Assembly: GCA_009991425.1 (NCBI GenBank)
Contig: JAACWH010000024.1
Span: 1-64,000 of the forward strand
DNA: 64,000 nucleotides
DNA from: Leptospira sp.
GTDB taxonomy: Bacteria; Spirochaetota; Leptospiria; Leptospirales; Leptospiraceae
Reading direction: 5' to 3'
The position numbers and the translations under genes are program-made. Positions 1 to 9,297 of this stretch are shown here, in pieces; position 1 is the stretch's first letter, and every line of letters begins with the position of its first letter. Under the pieces are notes generated by a model. It was not told where the DNA came from. It saw only the letters and a list, made by a program, of their open reading frames with translations, and searched no databases.

Positions 1-1389
1 AAATTTGTTTGGAAAGTGATAGGTGGAGTTACTATTTTTAATCAGCTCCAACCTTTGAATAACGCCAATCTTTTTGCTGGTGCAAAACTCAACCAAGATA
101 AAGTTACTGCAGGATTCGAAAAGAATTTTAAAACAGGAACTTATTTTAAGTTAGAAGGCTACTCTCAAAGGTTTGATTCATCTGCATTTGAAAATCCGAA
201 CACGACTCCCTCGCGTTTTGCAATTTTAGGCGCGCCTCCTCTATATACTGGTGGATTGAATTTTACTCTAAGCCAAGAACTGCTCAAATATTCTTTTGGA
301 AAGTATGAAGAGAACCTAGAGAAGATTTTAAAAAACCAAACTAAAATGAAACGTGATGAGATGGTCAATATTCTTACCCAATTGGTCGTAAGCGTCTTGA
401 TAGATTATTGGTCTCTTTCAATCTATGATTCTCAATTAGTTACTTATGAAAAATTACTATCTAATACTAAAGAAATTAGAAACTTAACTCTTCGTAAACG
501 TAATCTAGGATTGTCTGAAAGTTTTGAAGTAAATCAATGGAATTCTATCTTAGCTAAAAATGAATCCTTACTTGAAAATGCTCGAATCGAGAGGTTGACT
601 AAAGAGCGTGACTTAGTCCGTATTTTGAATGTTGATCCGAACTCTTCAATATCCGGAGTGACCGATCTTTTTGATAAGGCTCCCAAGAAAATCAATTTAG
701 ATAAAGATACAGAGTATGCATATAAAAATAGATTAGATCTTATAATGATTCAACGTTCTCGTGAAATGACAAAGCTAGGTCTTGAAAATGCTTATGAAAA
801 TGATGAACCTTCCCTAAAGGCTAGCATTCGTTATGGCTCTATAGACCAGAATTATATTTCTCCTTTAGACAATTGGAATAATTCAAAAGGTGTTTATGCC
901 TTTATGTTCCCACAAATTTATGCAGAGTTAAAAATGGATTATCCTCTCTGGAATGAGGAAACGAAAGCTGAAATCAAAGCAGCTAGTATTGATACCAAAG
1001 ATTTGGCACTAAGGGAACAACAACTTAAAGATAGCATCAAAGATGAGTTAGCAAATCGAAGTGAGTTGATTCAGTCTTCCTTTAAAATTCTTCAAGAGTC
1101 AATCGAAACACAAAAGCAAACTGAAAGCTACTACAATGGACTTTTAGCTAGGTTTCGACAAGGTAGATTTAATGCAATTTCTGTAAAATCAGCCTTAGAT
1201 TCATTGGTTCAATCTGATTTAGCTGTGACTCAAGCAAAAATAAACTATAATATCAATCTACTTCGCTACGAATTAGCAAAGAATTCTGTTTTTGAAAATT
1301 ACGGAGTGGATATCTACCGAATAATTGGCGAAGCAATGAAAGAAGCTGAGAAACAAGGATTGCCTAGTTCAGGAACCCTTTCAGAATAA
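1..1389 (+). CDS. TolC-family outer-membrane efflux protein (5'-truncated)
   Basis: The frame is open from base 1, five codons before the first possible start (GTG at 16), so the gene begins upstream of the window and its signal peptide is missing. The visible 460 or so residues are rich in long amphipathic helices (heptad-like stretches around residues 90-200 and 310-420) interrupted by Gly/Asn/Ser/aromatic segments. This matches TolC-type proteins, which form the outer-membrane channel of tripartite efflux or type I export systems. The internal repeat of helix-strand-helix units is the main evidence. No partner pump or membrane-fusion protein is visible, so the exported substrate is unknown. 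The next gene starts 15 bases downstream and may be co-transcribed. Confidence 0.75.
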   Translation, partial: KFVWKVIGGVTIFNQLQPLNNANLFAGAKLNQDKVTAGFEKNFKTGTYFKLEGYSQRFDSSAFENPNTTPSRFAILGAPPLYTGGLNFTLSQELLKYSFGKYEENLEKILKNQTKMKRDEMVNILTQLVVSVLIDYWSLSIYDSQLVTYEKLLSNTKEIRNLTLRKRNLGLSESFEVNQWNSILAKNESLLENARIERLTKERDLVRILNVDPNSSISGVTDLFDKAPKKINLDKDTEYAYKNRLDLIMIQRSREMTKLGLENAYENDEPSLKASIRYGSIDQNYISPLDNWNNSKGVYAFMFPQIYAELKMDYPLWNEETKAEIKAASIDTKDLALREQQLKDSIKDELANRSELIQSSFKILQESIETQKQTESYYNGLLARFRQGRFNAISVKSALDSLVQSDLAVTQAKINYNINLLRYELAKNSVFENYGVDIYRIIGEAMKEAEKQGLPSSGTLSE

Positions 1390-1404
1390 GTCAAGGTTAT
1401 CATC

Positions 1405-2595
1405 ATGAGCTTACAATTATCTGAACTCGTATCTGATCAAACATTTCAATCTATGGTTCAATTCCGAAGAACCATTCACAAAAATCCTGAATTAAAATAC
1501 CAAGAGAAACAAACTGCTGAATATGTTAAGACTCATTTGCGGAGCTTAGGTTGGCAGTTTGAATCTGAAATCGCAGAGACTGGAATTGTATGCTTAGTAG
1601 ATAGTGGTAAGCCAGGCAAAACTCTCTTGGTTCGAGCTGATATGGATGCCCTACCCATCTTTGAAGAAAATGAAGTAGAATATAAATCTACAAAGCCTGG
1701 AACTATGCATGCCTGTGGACATGATGCTCATACGTCCATACTCATGGCTTTGGCAGGTGAACTTAAATCTAATTTATTTAAGCATATACCACAAGGTCGC
1801 GTATTGCTAGTATTTCAACCAGCCGAAGAAGGTGGAAGTGGTGCTGATAGAATGATAGAAGCTGGCATTCTTGAAAAATACAAGGTCGATGCTTGCATAG
1901 GTCTTCATGTTTGGAATCATATTGAAATTGGAAAAATTGGTGTCGTCAATGGAACCATGATGGCATCAGTCGATGAGTTCAAAGTTATTGTTCATGGACA
2001 ATCAGGTCATGGAGCTATGCCACAGTACACAGTTGACCCTATTGTTGTTGGTGCACACATTGTCACAGCTCTTCAAACAATAGTATCACGAAATACCGAT
2101 CCACTTGATTCTACTGTAGTTACAGTCGGATCATTTCATTCAGGTAACGCATTCAATGTAATTCCAGAAATTGCAGAATTGGTGGGAACAGTTCGTACTT
2201 TTTCCAAACAAATGTATGAAATGATACCAGGCAAATTAGAATCATTAGTAAACGGAATTGCTAAAGCCTTTGGTGCAAAAGTTACTCTTGAATACAATAG
2301 AGTTGATAAACCTACAATAAATGATACAGCTATGGCGGATCTAGTTAGAGTTTCCGCTAAAGAAGTATTAGGTGAAGACTGTCTGACTGAAGAAAATACT
2401 AGAACCATGGGAGGAGAAGACTTTTCTGCTTTCTTAATGAAAGTTCCTGGTTGCTACTTCTTTGTAGGTTCTAGAAATGAATCTAAAGGCTTTGTCCATT
2501 CTCATCATAGTAGTTTCTTTGATTTTGATGAAGATGCAATGAAGAATGGACTTGTTGTTATGAAACGAGCTATTTGGAATTACTTAGCCAAATAA
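1405..2595 (+). CDS. M20 family metallo-amidohydrolase
   Basis: This 396-residue protein has the usual length for M20D amidohydrolases (hippurate / N-acyl-amino-acid hydrolases), which hydrolyse N-acyl groups from amino acids or peptides using two metal ions. The metal site is intact: HACGHDAH at residues 102-109 (Cys104, His106), the Glu-Glu pair at 141-142, His168 and a C-terminal HSHH. A dimerisation domain follows at about 185-295. No signal peptide is visible, so it should be cytoplasmic. ATG at 1405 lies a few bases after an AAGG element and 15 bases after the TolC-like gene. The substrate cannot be read from the sequence. Confidence 0.88.
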   Translation: MSLQLSELVSDQTFQSMVQFRRTIHKNPELKYQEKQTAEYVKTHLRSLGWQFESEIAETGIVCLVDSGKPGKTLLVRADMDALPIFEENEVEYKSTKPGTMHACGHDAHTSILMALAGELKSNLFKHIPQGRVLLVFQPAEEGGSGADRMIEAGILEKYKVDACIGLHVWNHIEIGKIGVVNGTMMASVDEFKVIVHGQSGHGAMPQYTVDPIVVGAHIVTALQTIVSRNTDPLDSTVVTVGSFHSGNAFNVIPEIAELVGTVRTFSKQMYEMIPGKLESLVNGIAKAFGAKVTLEYNRVDKPTINDTAMADLVRVSAKEVLGEDCLTEENTRTMGGEDFSAFLMKVPGCYFFVGSRNESKGFVHSHHSSFFDFDEDAMKNGLVVMKRAIWNYLAK

Positions 2596-2635
2596 AGAGA
2601 AAAATATTTATTCAATCTGCGATTTATACATTCCC

Positions 2636-3943
2636 TTAATTGCGAAGTGATTCTAATTCATTGATTTCTTTTGGTATTGCCTCAGTTAAATTGATGGGTT
2701 TCTTTCCAGATACTAAGATATCATCTTCAATACGAATTCCAATTCCTCGGAATTCATCTGGTAGGGTCTCATCTTCGGGATCAAAATACAAGCCTGGTTC
2801 TATGGTTACAACCATTCCATTTTCGAGATTTCGTCTTTTCCCTTCAATGAAATATCTTCCGACATCATGAACATCCATACCTAAGTAGTGGCCTATCCTA
2901 TGCATATAGAAACGCTTATATGACCCTGATTCGATATTTTCTTCTACTGAGCCTTCTAGTATGTTCATTTCAATTAAACAGTCCACCAAGAAGCGAACCG
3001 TAGCATCTTGGATATCATAGAATTTTTTTCCTTGTTGAACCATTGAGATTGCATTTTTTTGCGAGGCTAATACAATTTCATAAATATAAGCTTGGACTTC
3101 TGTGAATTTTTTTCCTACGGGAAAAGTACGAGTAACATCTGCGGTTAAATATTTTGTTTCAGCTCCGCTATCAACCAATACTAAATCCCCTTCCATAAGC
3201 TTTGCATTGTTAGATACATAGTGCAGAACACAGGCATTCTTTCCACCTGCTACAATATGTCCATAACCACCCCCCCAGGCACCATTTCTAAGGTAGGTCT
3301 CTTCTAAGATTGCTTCTAACTCATACTCCTTCATGCCAGGCTTTGTTTCCTTCATGAGTCGTATATGCCCCTGTTTGGTTATATCTGCTGATTCTTTTAA
3401 TAGATCAATTTCTATGGCAGACTTAATTAACCTCATTTCATGTAAGAAATAAGGTTGTATGATTTTTTCAGGACCGAACTTTCCATCTCTGGCTCTGTTG
3501 CAGACTGTCTGACTCACGTGGAGAAGCTCTTGGTCTCGTTTGGAATCCTTTCCAAAAAAGTAATAAAGGCTATGATGATTCAATAAGAGCTCAGGTAATT
3601 TTTTATCCCACTCAGCCAAATCAAAGGATTCAGTGAGGTGTAAGGATTCTTTAATATATTCTTTACCAAGTCTGATCCCTGTCCAGATTTCTTGTTCTTT
3701 TACTTTGGGTAGACAAAACATACAAGAATATTTTCTGCTAAGGATTAAAATGGAATCTGATTCATTGATACCAGTTAGGTAAAAAAAGTCTGAATCCTGT
3801 CGGAATTTATATTCAACATCACGGTTGCGAATCTGATGCCCTGCTGCAAATAGAATAAAAATTTCTCCTTCTTTTAACTTTGCTTGAACGGCAGTTATTC
3901 TCTTTTTGTAAATATCGAAATTAGAATTTAGATTTTTAATCAT
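2636..3943 (-). CDS. pepP: Xaa-Pro aminopeptidase (M24B family)
   Basis: At 435 residues this matches proline aminopeptidase PepP, which removes an N-terminal residue preceding proline. It has an N-terminal creatinase-like domain (about 1-165) followed by the pita-bread catalytic domain. The five metal ligands appear in order: Asp in VLVDSGAE, Asp in TADVTRTFP, His in HRIGHYLGMDVHD, Glu in TIEPGLYF and Glu in IRIEDDIL. It is the last gene of a minus-strand trio, overlapping the glycosyltransferase upstream by 4 bases (ATGA), and it converges on the M20 hydrolase. It is probably a cytoplasmic housekeeping peptidase; why it sits with envelope genes is unclear. Confidence 0.92.
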   Translation of the reverse strand: MIKNLNSNFDIYKKRITAVQAKLKEGEIFILFAAGHQIRNRDVEYKFRQDSDFFYLTGINESDSILILSRKYSCMFCLPKVKEQEIWTGIRLGKEYIKESLHLTESFDLAEWDKKLPELLLNHHSLYYFFGKDSKRDQELLHVSQTVCNRARDGKFGPEKIIQPYFLHEMRLIKSAIEIDLLKESADITKQGHIRLMKETKPGMKEYELEAILEETYLRNGAWGGGYGHIVAGGKNACVLHYVSNNAKLMEGDLVLVDSGAETKYLTADVTRTFPVGKKFTEVQAYIYEIVLASQKNAISMVQQGKKFYDIQDATVRFLVDCLIEMNILEGSVEENIESGSYKRFYMHRIGHYLGMDVHDVGRYFIEGKRRNLENGMVVTIEPGLYFDPEDETLPDEFRGIGIRIEDDILVSGKKPINLTEAIPKEINELESLRN

Positions 3944-5013
3944 GTATTGGCTTTTGAAATTCCTTCTTGTAGTATTTTAAATTTTTCAAATAGCATTTCT
4001 GGTCTCTGATCATTCATACATCGAAAATGTTTTACTGGACAAAATGTTCCTCCATGTATCCCACAAGGCCTGCATGAAAGACCAGAAATTTCAGATATAA
4101 TATGATTTTCTGCTAAGGATGAGTATCCAAATTCAGGAATGGTAGCACCGTAGATCAAAAGAGTCGGAATGTTAAAGGCAGATGCAAAATGAACTGGAGA
4201 TGAATCATTGGAGATCACAATTTTCGATTTAGAAATAATGTAAGCTAATTCCTGTAAGCTAGTCTCTCCTGCAAGATCTAAAATTCTATCTGCCCATTCT
4301 GCTCGATCGAGAAGAAGTCCTTGGTAAATATTTTTAGTTAAAGCAGTATCTGATTTTGAGCCTATTAAAACGATACTATAATGTGTCTTTTGTAAAATAC
4401 TTCTTGCGAGTCCAATGAATCCTTCTTCTGGATAACGTTTAGTCTCCCATAAGGATGATGCTGCGAGAACTATAAATTCGGATGGATTTTTATTTAATTT
4501 TAATGCAATTCTTCCAAAATCTTCATCATTTAGATAAAGGATGGGTCTTGCATCTCTTCCTCTTGGAAAGTTATATTCATCATCCCAAAGTAAAGAAAAT
4601 AATTTATTAACCTCATGAGGACCACGGGTTGGTCTAGAAACTGTTTGTGTATGGAGGAAGGAAAAACCTGATTCCTTATAACCAATTCGAATGTGTGCAC
4701 CAGTTGCCCAAGACATCAGTGATGATCGAAAAGAAAAGTGCGGACAAAATACAAGTTCATAATTAGCTTTTCGAAGATTTCTTAGGAAGATAAAAAATTT
4801 AATGAGATTCTTCTTAATTTCTTTCTTGTTCAATGGGATGACATTATCAATATCAGGACTCCCAGCTAAAACAGTTTCTGTACCCTTATTCACAATTACA
4901 TCTATTTGTGCCTGGGGGTAATGCTTTCTTACTTGTTGGAAGAAAGCAGTTGTTAGAATTAAATCTCCTAAGAAAGCAGTTTGGATAATAAGAATTTTAC
5001 TTGGTTGGTTCAT
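3940..5013 (-). CDS. Glycosyltransferase family 9 (heptosyltransferase-like)
   Basis: This 357-residue GT-B protein resembles WaaF/WaaC/RfaQ enzymes that transfer heptose from ADP-heptose to the LPS inner core on the cytoplasmic face of the inner membrane. The N-terminus (ILIIQTAFLGDLILTT) is the typical GT9 opening, and the nucleotide-sugar region NDSSPVHFASAFNIPTLLIYG is also typical. A C-terminal cluster of cysteines (CRPCGIHGG...CPVKHFRC) is seen in many GT9 members. Precursor genes for ADP-heptose (rfaE1/rfaE2) lie near 63.3-64 kb, which supports the assignment. The exact acceptor sugar is not predictable. It overlaps both neighbours by 4 bases, so translation is probably coupled. Confidence 0.85.
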   Translation of the reverse strand: MNQPSKILIIQTAFLGDLILTTAFFQQVRKHYPQAQIDVIVNKGTETVLAGSPDIDNVIPLNKKEIKKNLIKFFIFLRNLRKANYELVFCPHFSFRSSLMSWATGAHIRIGYKESGFSFLHTQTVSRPTRGPHEVNKLFSLLWDDEYNFPRGRDARPILYLNDEDFGRIALKLNKNPSEFIVLAASSLWETKRYPEEGFIGLARSILQKTHYSIVLIGSKSDTALTKNIYQGLLLDRAEWADRILDLAGETSLQELAYIISKSKIVISNDSSPVHFASAFNIPTLLIYGATIPEFGYSSLAENHIISEISGLSCRPCGIHGGTFCPVKHFRCMNDQRPEMLFEKFKILQEGISKANT

Positions 5014-6116
5014 GATTCTATAAACTCGATAATACTGACGAAATTATTAGTTGCTAATCCACCAATAGAATGTGCAAGCCCAATATTTTTATCGGGATTC
5101 TTTTCCATAAACCAAACTAATTCTACAATTTGAGCAAGACCTGTTGCTCCTATAGGATGGCCTCTGGATTTTAGACCACCAGAAGCATTTATAGGAATTT
5201 GACCCTCTGGATGTGTGAGTCCTTCCACAACCATAGCGAGACCCTTGCCTTTTTCAGCAATTCCACTGCATTCTAATCCGATGATTTCGAATATAGTAAA
5301 GGCATCATGAAGTTCTGCTACAGAAATATCTTTACTAGTGATACCAGCTTCCTTATAAGCATTTCGAAAAGCAATTTCCGAAGAAGGAAAACTTAAATTT
5401 TGAATGGAATGATTCATAGGACTTATACCTGAGCCAAGACCTCGAACCTTAGTATTGCTGGGATGTTTGGAAACGATTAAAGAGGCAGATCCATCTGATA
5501 AAGGGGAAATATCAAAGATGCAAAGTGGTTCAGCAAGATAAGCAGAAGATTCATAATCTTCCCAGCTGATATTCTTCTTGATATGCGCATAGGGATTCTT
5601 GAGTCCATTGTCATGTAATTTCTTGCTTAAGGTAAATAGATCTTTTCTTGTATAACCGAACTCATGCAGATATCTAGCAGCAACCAGGGCTCCCCCTTGG
5701 GCCATAGACATGGAAAGGTTTCTCTGTTCATCAGATAAAACAGAACCAAGCAATAAATTACTTTTCTCACGGGACAATTTCGACATGACTTCTGTGCCAA
5801 CTACCAAACCTGAATCGTACTTTCCTGATTCTATCAATCGAGTCGCTAATTGGAAGGCGGATGCACCGCTACTCGAAGCAGTTTCAGTGCGAATGCAAAA
5901 AATATCCTTCAAGCCTAATCCTTCTGCTATACGATTGGGAATATGAAACTCTTCGGTATAAATTTCAGGGCAAAAGGATGTAAAAATAATAAATTGTATA
6001 GGATAGGAAAAATTCTCTAGGGATTTTTTAACAGTATTGAGACTCAATTCAAGAACCGAAGAATTTTGTCGCCCAAATTGACTCAAATTCGGGGAATGAA
6101 TGTATACTGGTCGCAT
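5010..6116 (-). CDS. Thiolase-superfamily protein with Ser at the nucleophile position
   Basis: The 368-residue sequence has the two-half thiolase fold and aligns best with SCP2/acetyl-CoA acetyltransferase-type thiolases. The second-half signature GGLKSRGHPIGATG (His present) and HDAF are intact. In the first half the usual ExxCxSG nucleophile motif reads ETASSSG (about residues 78-84), so the Cys that forms the acyl-enzyme is Ser; the codon is AGT, checked on the nucleotide sequence. Normal Claisen condensation or thiolysis is therefore doubtful. It is the first gene of a trio with a heptosyltransferase-like gene and pepP (4-base overlaps). It could be an acyl-CoA binding or non-canonical acyltransferase; the role is unknown. 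Confidence 0.75.
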   Translation of the reverse strand: MRPVYIHSPNLSQFGRQNSSVLELSLNTVKKSLENFSYPIQFIIFTSFCPEIYTEEFHIPNRIAEGLGLKDIFCIRTETASSSGASAFQLATRLIESGKYDSGLVVGTEVMSKLSREKSNLLLGSVLSDEQRNLSMSMAQGGALVAARYLHEFGYTRKDLFTLSKKLHDNGLKNPYAHIKKNISWEDYESSAYLAEPLCIFDISPLSDGSASLIVSKHPSNTKVRGLGSGISPMNHSIQNLSFPSSEIAFRNAYKEAGITSKDISVAELHDAFTIFEIIGLECSGIAEKGKGLAMVVEGLTHPEGQIPINASGGLKSRGHPIGATGLAQIVELVWFMEKNPDKNIGLAHSIGGLATNNFVSIIEFIES

Positions 6117-6180
6117 ATTCCAAGTAAAATAGATTGCTTTAGAATCGAAACAAAATTACAATGAAGTTGAGGAAAGAATT

Positions 6181-6651
6181 ATGAAAGGTAGTAAAGAAGT
6201 ATTAACCGTTCTAGCGGATGTTCTGGCAGCAGAATTAACAGCAATCAATCAGTATTTTATTCATGCAAAATTATGTAAAAATTGGGGCTACAATAAGTTA
6301 GCTGAGTATTTGAAGCACGAATCCATAGACGAAATGAAACATGCAGATTTAATCATTGAAAGAATTCTATATTTGGATGGAATTCCAGATCTTCAGAAAT
6401 ATATGAAGATCAATGTAGGAAACAACATGAATGAGATACTTGCCAATGATTTAGCTGTAGAATATAGTGCAGTGGATCGTCTCAATAAGGGAATAGACAT
6501 TTGCGTGGCACAGAAAGACAATGGAAGTCGTGAATTACTCGAACAAATCCTCGTCGCAGAGGAAGAACACATCGACTGGATCGAAACACAACAATCCATC
6601 ATCAAAGACATTGGCTTGGACAAATACCTCGCAGAAAAGCTCGAAGCCTAA
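6181..6651 (+). CDS. bfr: Bacterioferritin
   Basis: At 156 residues this is the standard length for bacterioferritin, the haem-containing 24-mer that oxidises and stores iron in the cytoplasm. All ferroxidase ligands fall at the canonical positions: Glu18, Glu51, His54, Glu94, Glu127 and His130. Met52, the axial ligand of the inter-subunit haem, is present within HESIDEMKHAD. A clear Shine-Dalgarno element (GAGGAAAG) precedes ATG 6181. It is transcribed divergently from the thiolase-like gene across a 64-base gap. No bacterioferritin-associated ferredoxin is next to it; the next gene is an rRNA methyltransferase. Confidence 0.96.
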   Translation: MKGSKEVLTVLADVLAAELTAINQYFIHAKLCKNWGYNKLAEYLKHESIDEMKHADLIIERILYLDGIPDLQKYMKINVGNNMNEILANDLAVEYSAVDRLNKGIDICVAQKDNGSRELLEQILVAEEEHIDWIETQQSIIKDIGLDKYLAEKLEA

Positions 6652-7828
6652 TTTTTTTAACCCAGAGAATGGCTCGCATGAATTCCATGCGATTTGCTCA
6701 GAAGGACTTCTCTCTTTTCTCAAAGAGGAAGTCCTTTCTCATAATCTGGACATAGAATCAGAAAATCGTGGTGGAATCTTTTTCACAGGTGAACTCTCTG
6801 ATGTTTTTCAATTTTTAGCATCCACAGAAGTAAGTTCAAAGGTGGGCGTAAGCCTCGCTGGTTTCAGCATTTTAGATCTAGATGAATTCTATGATAAAGC
6901 AGTTGAATTACCCTGGGAAAAAGTTCTAGGTCCTAGAACCAAATTCAAGATAGAAGGAAAGACAAAGGACTGTCTACCCGATTCAAGATTTGCCATTTAT
7001 AAATTAAAGGATGCCATACTCGATCACTTTCGAAATATCGAAGCTCCCTTTCCCGATGTTGATTTAGAATCCCCAGATGTTGTCTTGAATCTAAGATCTT
7101 TTCAGAATCAAGTAAGAATTGAACTATTACTTCACAAATCCAGTTTAACGAAACGTGGATACCGAGAGCGAGCGGGCGATGCAACGCTAAGGGAAAATAT
7201 TGCTGCAGGACTTTTGAAATTCTCTGGTTGGCAAGAAAATGCTATTCTCATTGATCCATACTGTGGTCAGGGAACGATATTAATTGAAGCAGCTTTGAAA
7301 TTGAAAATGGGCTTTTATAAAAATAAGAATAAATTCATAGCCAAAAGAATTTTAATCAATTTATTTCCAGATTTTGATTTTGAAAACTTTTTACCTGAGA
7401 GTAAAGTAGAAGCACAAACCAAACCACTTCTGATTGGTTTAGATATTTCTAGCCAAGCAATAGACCAAGCCAAATTGGATGCCAAGAAAGCGGGTGTAGA
7501 AGATTGGATTTATTTCACGGAAGGAAATTTGCATGAGCTTAGTTTTCTTTTGAATGAATATCCAGCTGACCTAGAAAAATTCATAGTAACCGACCCCCCT
7601 TTTGGAAAGAGATTGGGAACCAGAGAAGATGCAGTGGCAATCTATGCTGAGCTAGGTGCATTCCTTAAAGAAAATATCAAGCCTTCCCATCTTTGCATAA
7701 TCACCTCCGATCCATCTCTACTTGGACATTTGAAATTGAAAAAAGATGCTGAGTTGAGTTTGAAAAATTCCAACCTAAAATCAAAGATGGTTAAATATAA
7801 AATAGAATGGAAACCAGAGAAATCCTAA
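6611..7828 (+). CDS. THUMP-domain class I rRNA methyltransferase (RlmL-like)
   Basis: This SAM-dependent RNA methyltransferase has an N-terminal THUMP domain (from FHAICSEG) and a Rossmann methyltransferase domain with SAM motif DPYCGQGTILIEAAL and catalytic motif TDPPFGKR, characteristic of 23S rRNA guanine-N2 methyltransferases (RlmL/YpsC group). The start is uncertain. The frame is open back to ATG 6521, which would overlap bfr by 131 bases. After the bfr stop there is no ATG, GTG or TTG before the THUMP domain. TTG 6611 is the closest ordinary start; a rare ATT at 6692 is an alternative. It overlaps the downstream NAGS-like gene by 22 bases. The exact target nucleotide is not predictable. 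Confidence 0.85.
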   Translation: MAWTNTSQKSSKPNFFNPENGSHEFHAICSEGLLSFLKEEVLSHNLDIESENRGGIFFTGELSDVFQFLASTEVSSKVGVSLAGFSILDLDEFYDKAVELPWEKVLGPRTKFKIEGKTKDCLPDSRFAIYKLKDAILDHFRNIEAPFPDVDLESPDVVLNLRSFQNQVRIELLLHKSSLTKRGYRERAGDATLRENIAAGLLKFSGWQENAILIDPYCGQGTILIEAALKLKMGFYKNKNKFIAKRILINLFPDFDFENFLPESKVEAQTKPLLIGLDISSQAIDQAKLDAKKAGVEDWIYFTEGNLHELSFLLNEYPADLEKFIVTDPPFGKRLGTREDAVAIYAELGAFLKENIKPSHLCIITSDPSLLGHLKLKKDAELSLKNSNLKSKMVKYKIEWKPEKS

Positions 7829-8955
7829 CAAAACTTCTTGAGGTTACAGAAGACCAAAAAGATGGACTACAGTATTTAGAATTTTTTAAATCTTTAGAAC
7901 CCTGGAGATTTGCACTCGTATACCCAACTCCAGATTCCATAATTGAATCGTGGGATGCCCTCTTCTACCAATTGCGAATTCTTTTCAAACTCGGATTGTA
8001 TCCAGTTGTCTTACTTCATTCTTCTATGCCTTCGTATGCTAAAACTTTTTTTCAAAATTTGGAATCCACAAATTCAGATAAATTAGAAGTATCTTTTCAA
8101 TGGATCAGAAAACAAGAAGATATTTTAAATAAAATTAAAGATGCTATTTTTAAAAAGCGAATTCCTGTTATACTTAGTAAGGAAAAAGATGAATTCATTT
8201 TTACAAATATCCAAGACTTGATATCAACTCTGGATTCCAATAAACTCATCGTTCTAAATCAACGATCAGGAATTCGAAAGAAAAAGGATTCTACTCGGTT
8301 TTCTATTATAAATCTACAAACTGATTATCCTAAATTATTATCTGCATCCTTAGTTGATGAAGAAGATTTGCCTCTTCTTAAAAATATCTCTCAAACAGTT
8401 CAAGCTGTTCATAATTCTAGATTCACTGCATCGGTTACTTCGCCTGTGTACCTACTCAAAGAACTCTTTACAGTGAAAGGTAGTGGAACACTTATCAGAA
8501 AAGGATCCATACTCACCAAGCATTCCAAATTGAATTCACTTGATAAAGACAAACTTGCTTTTCTTATTGAATCATCTTTTCGAAAATCCTTAAAAGCAGA
8601 TTTCTTAGAAAAGAATCAGTTTGATTCCATATTATTAGAATCTGAATACAAAGCCTGTGCTTTATTCATTCAATGGAAAGACGGAGTCTTACTTTCCAAA
8701 TTTGCTGTGGATGAGATAGCAAGAGGTGAAGGTATAGGTAGGGATATTTGGGATATGATGAAGCAATTGTATCCCAAGATTATTTGGCGTGCAAAAAGTT
8801 CTAATTCCATTAATTCTTGGTATGCGAAAGAAGCTGATGGTCAATGGAAAAACAAAGACTGGCATTTTTACTGGATTGGTATTCAACCAAAAGAAGTTGC
8901 AGAGGTTATAGAATTTTTAAGTAATTTAGAAGAAGACTTGAAGCTTAGACTATGA
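7807..8955 (+). CDS. N-acetylglutamate synthase-like protein (kinase-like domain + NAT domain)
   Basis: This 382-residue protein looks like the NAGS/NAGK family that acetylates glutamate as the first step of arginine synthesis. The C-terminal third is the vertebrate/fungal/Xanthomonas-type NAT domain: KFAVDEIARGEGIG, IIWRAKSSNSIN and the WHFYWIG ending. The linker SPVYLLKELFTVKGSGTLIRKG is a signature of these fusions. The N-terminal part (about 1-200) should correspond to the amino-acid-kinase fold but lacks the glycine-rich ATP-binding motifs of acetylglutamate kinase, so it is probably a structural or arginine-sensing domain rather than an active kinase. Translation is likely coupled: 22-base overlap upstream, 4-base overlap downstream. 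Confidence 0.75.
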   Translation: METREILTKLLEVTEDQKDGLQYLEFFKSLEPWRFALVYPTPDSIIESWDALFYQLRILFKLGLYPVVLLHSSMPSYAKTFFQNLESTNSDKLEVSFQWIRKQEDILNKIKDAIFKKRIPVILSKEKDEFIFTNIQDLISTLDSNKLIVLNQRSGIRKKKDSTRFSIINLQTDYPKLLSASLVDEEDLPLLKNISQTVQAVHNSRFTASVTSPVYLLKELFTVKGSGTLIRKGSILTKHSKLNSLDKDKLAFLIESSFRKSLKADFLEKNQFDSILLESEYKACALFIQWKDGVLLSKFAVDEIARGEGIGRDIWDMMKQLYPKIIWRAKSSNSINSWYAKEADGQWKNKDWHFYWIGIQPKEVAEVIEFLSNLEEDLKLRL

Positions 8956-9296
8956 CGAAATTTTTCTTATACGATGGAGATTGTTCATTCTGTTCTAGAC
9001 TTGCCTTGCGATTGCAAAGCCTGGTTTTAAATTCTGAAATCCAATTTCATTCTTTTCGAAACTTATCTAAACGAGATCTAGAGAACATCCATCCAAACTT
9101 AAATAGCGATGTCTGTGTAGGAAATGTTCAATATATTTATGGAAGCCAAAGGTATCCTGGATTTTTTGCCGTAAGAAAACTATCACACTCACTAAAGATC
9201 TATAGGTATTTTTCAATTCTTCTCTATCTTCCATTCATTCCTATCTTTGGAATGATTGCGATGAACCTATTAAAGAAATACAAAACAAATCTCTAA
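8952..9296 (+). CDS. DCC-family thiol-disulfide oxidoreductase (DUF393)
   Basis: This 114-residue protein starts with the family hallmark YDGDCSFC (Asp plus CxxC, residues 8-15) of the DCC family, small predicted thioredoxin-fold redox proteins. The C-terminal segment is hydrophobic (LLYLPFIPIFGMIAMNLL), as is common in this family, suggesting membrane association. It starts within the stop of the NAGS-like gene (ATGA overlap) and ends one base before a convergent gene's stop codon. The redox partner is unknown. Confidence 0.85.
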   Translation: MTKFFLYDGDCSFCSRLALRLQSLVLNSEIQFHSFRNLSKRDLENIHPNLNSDVCVGNVQYIYGSQRYPGFFAVRKLSHSLKIYRYFSILLYLPFIPIFGMIAMNLLKKYKTNL

Positions 9297-9297
9297 T

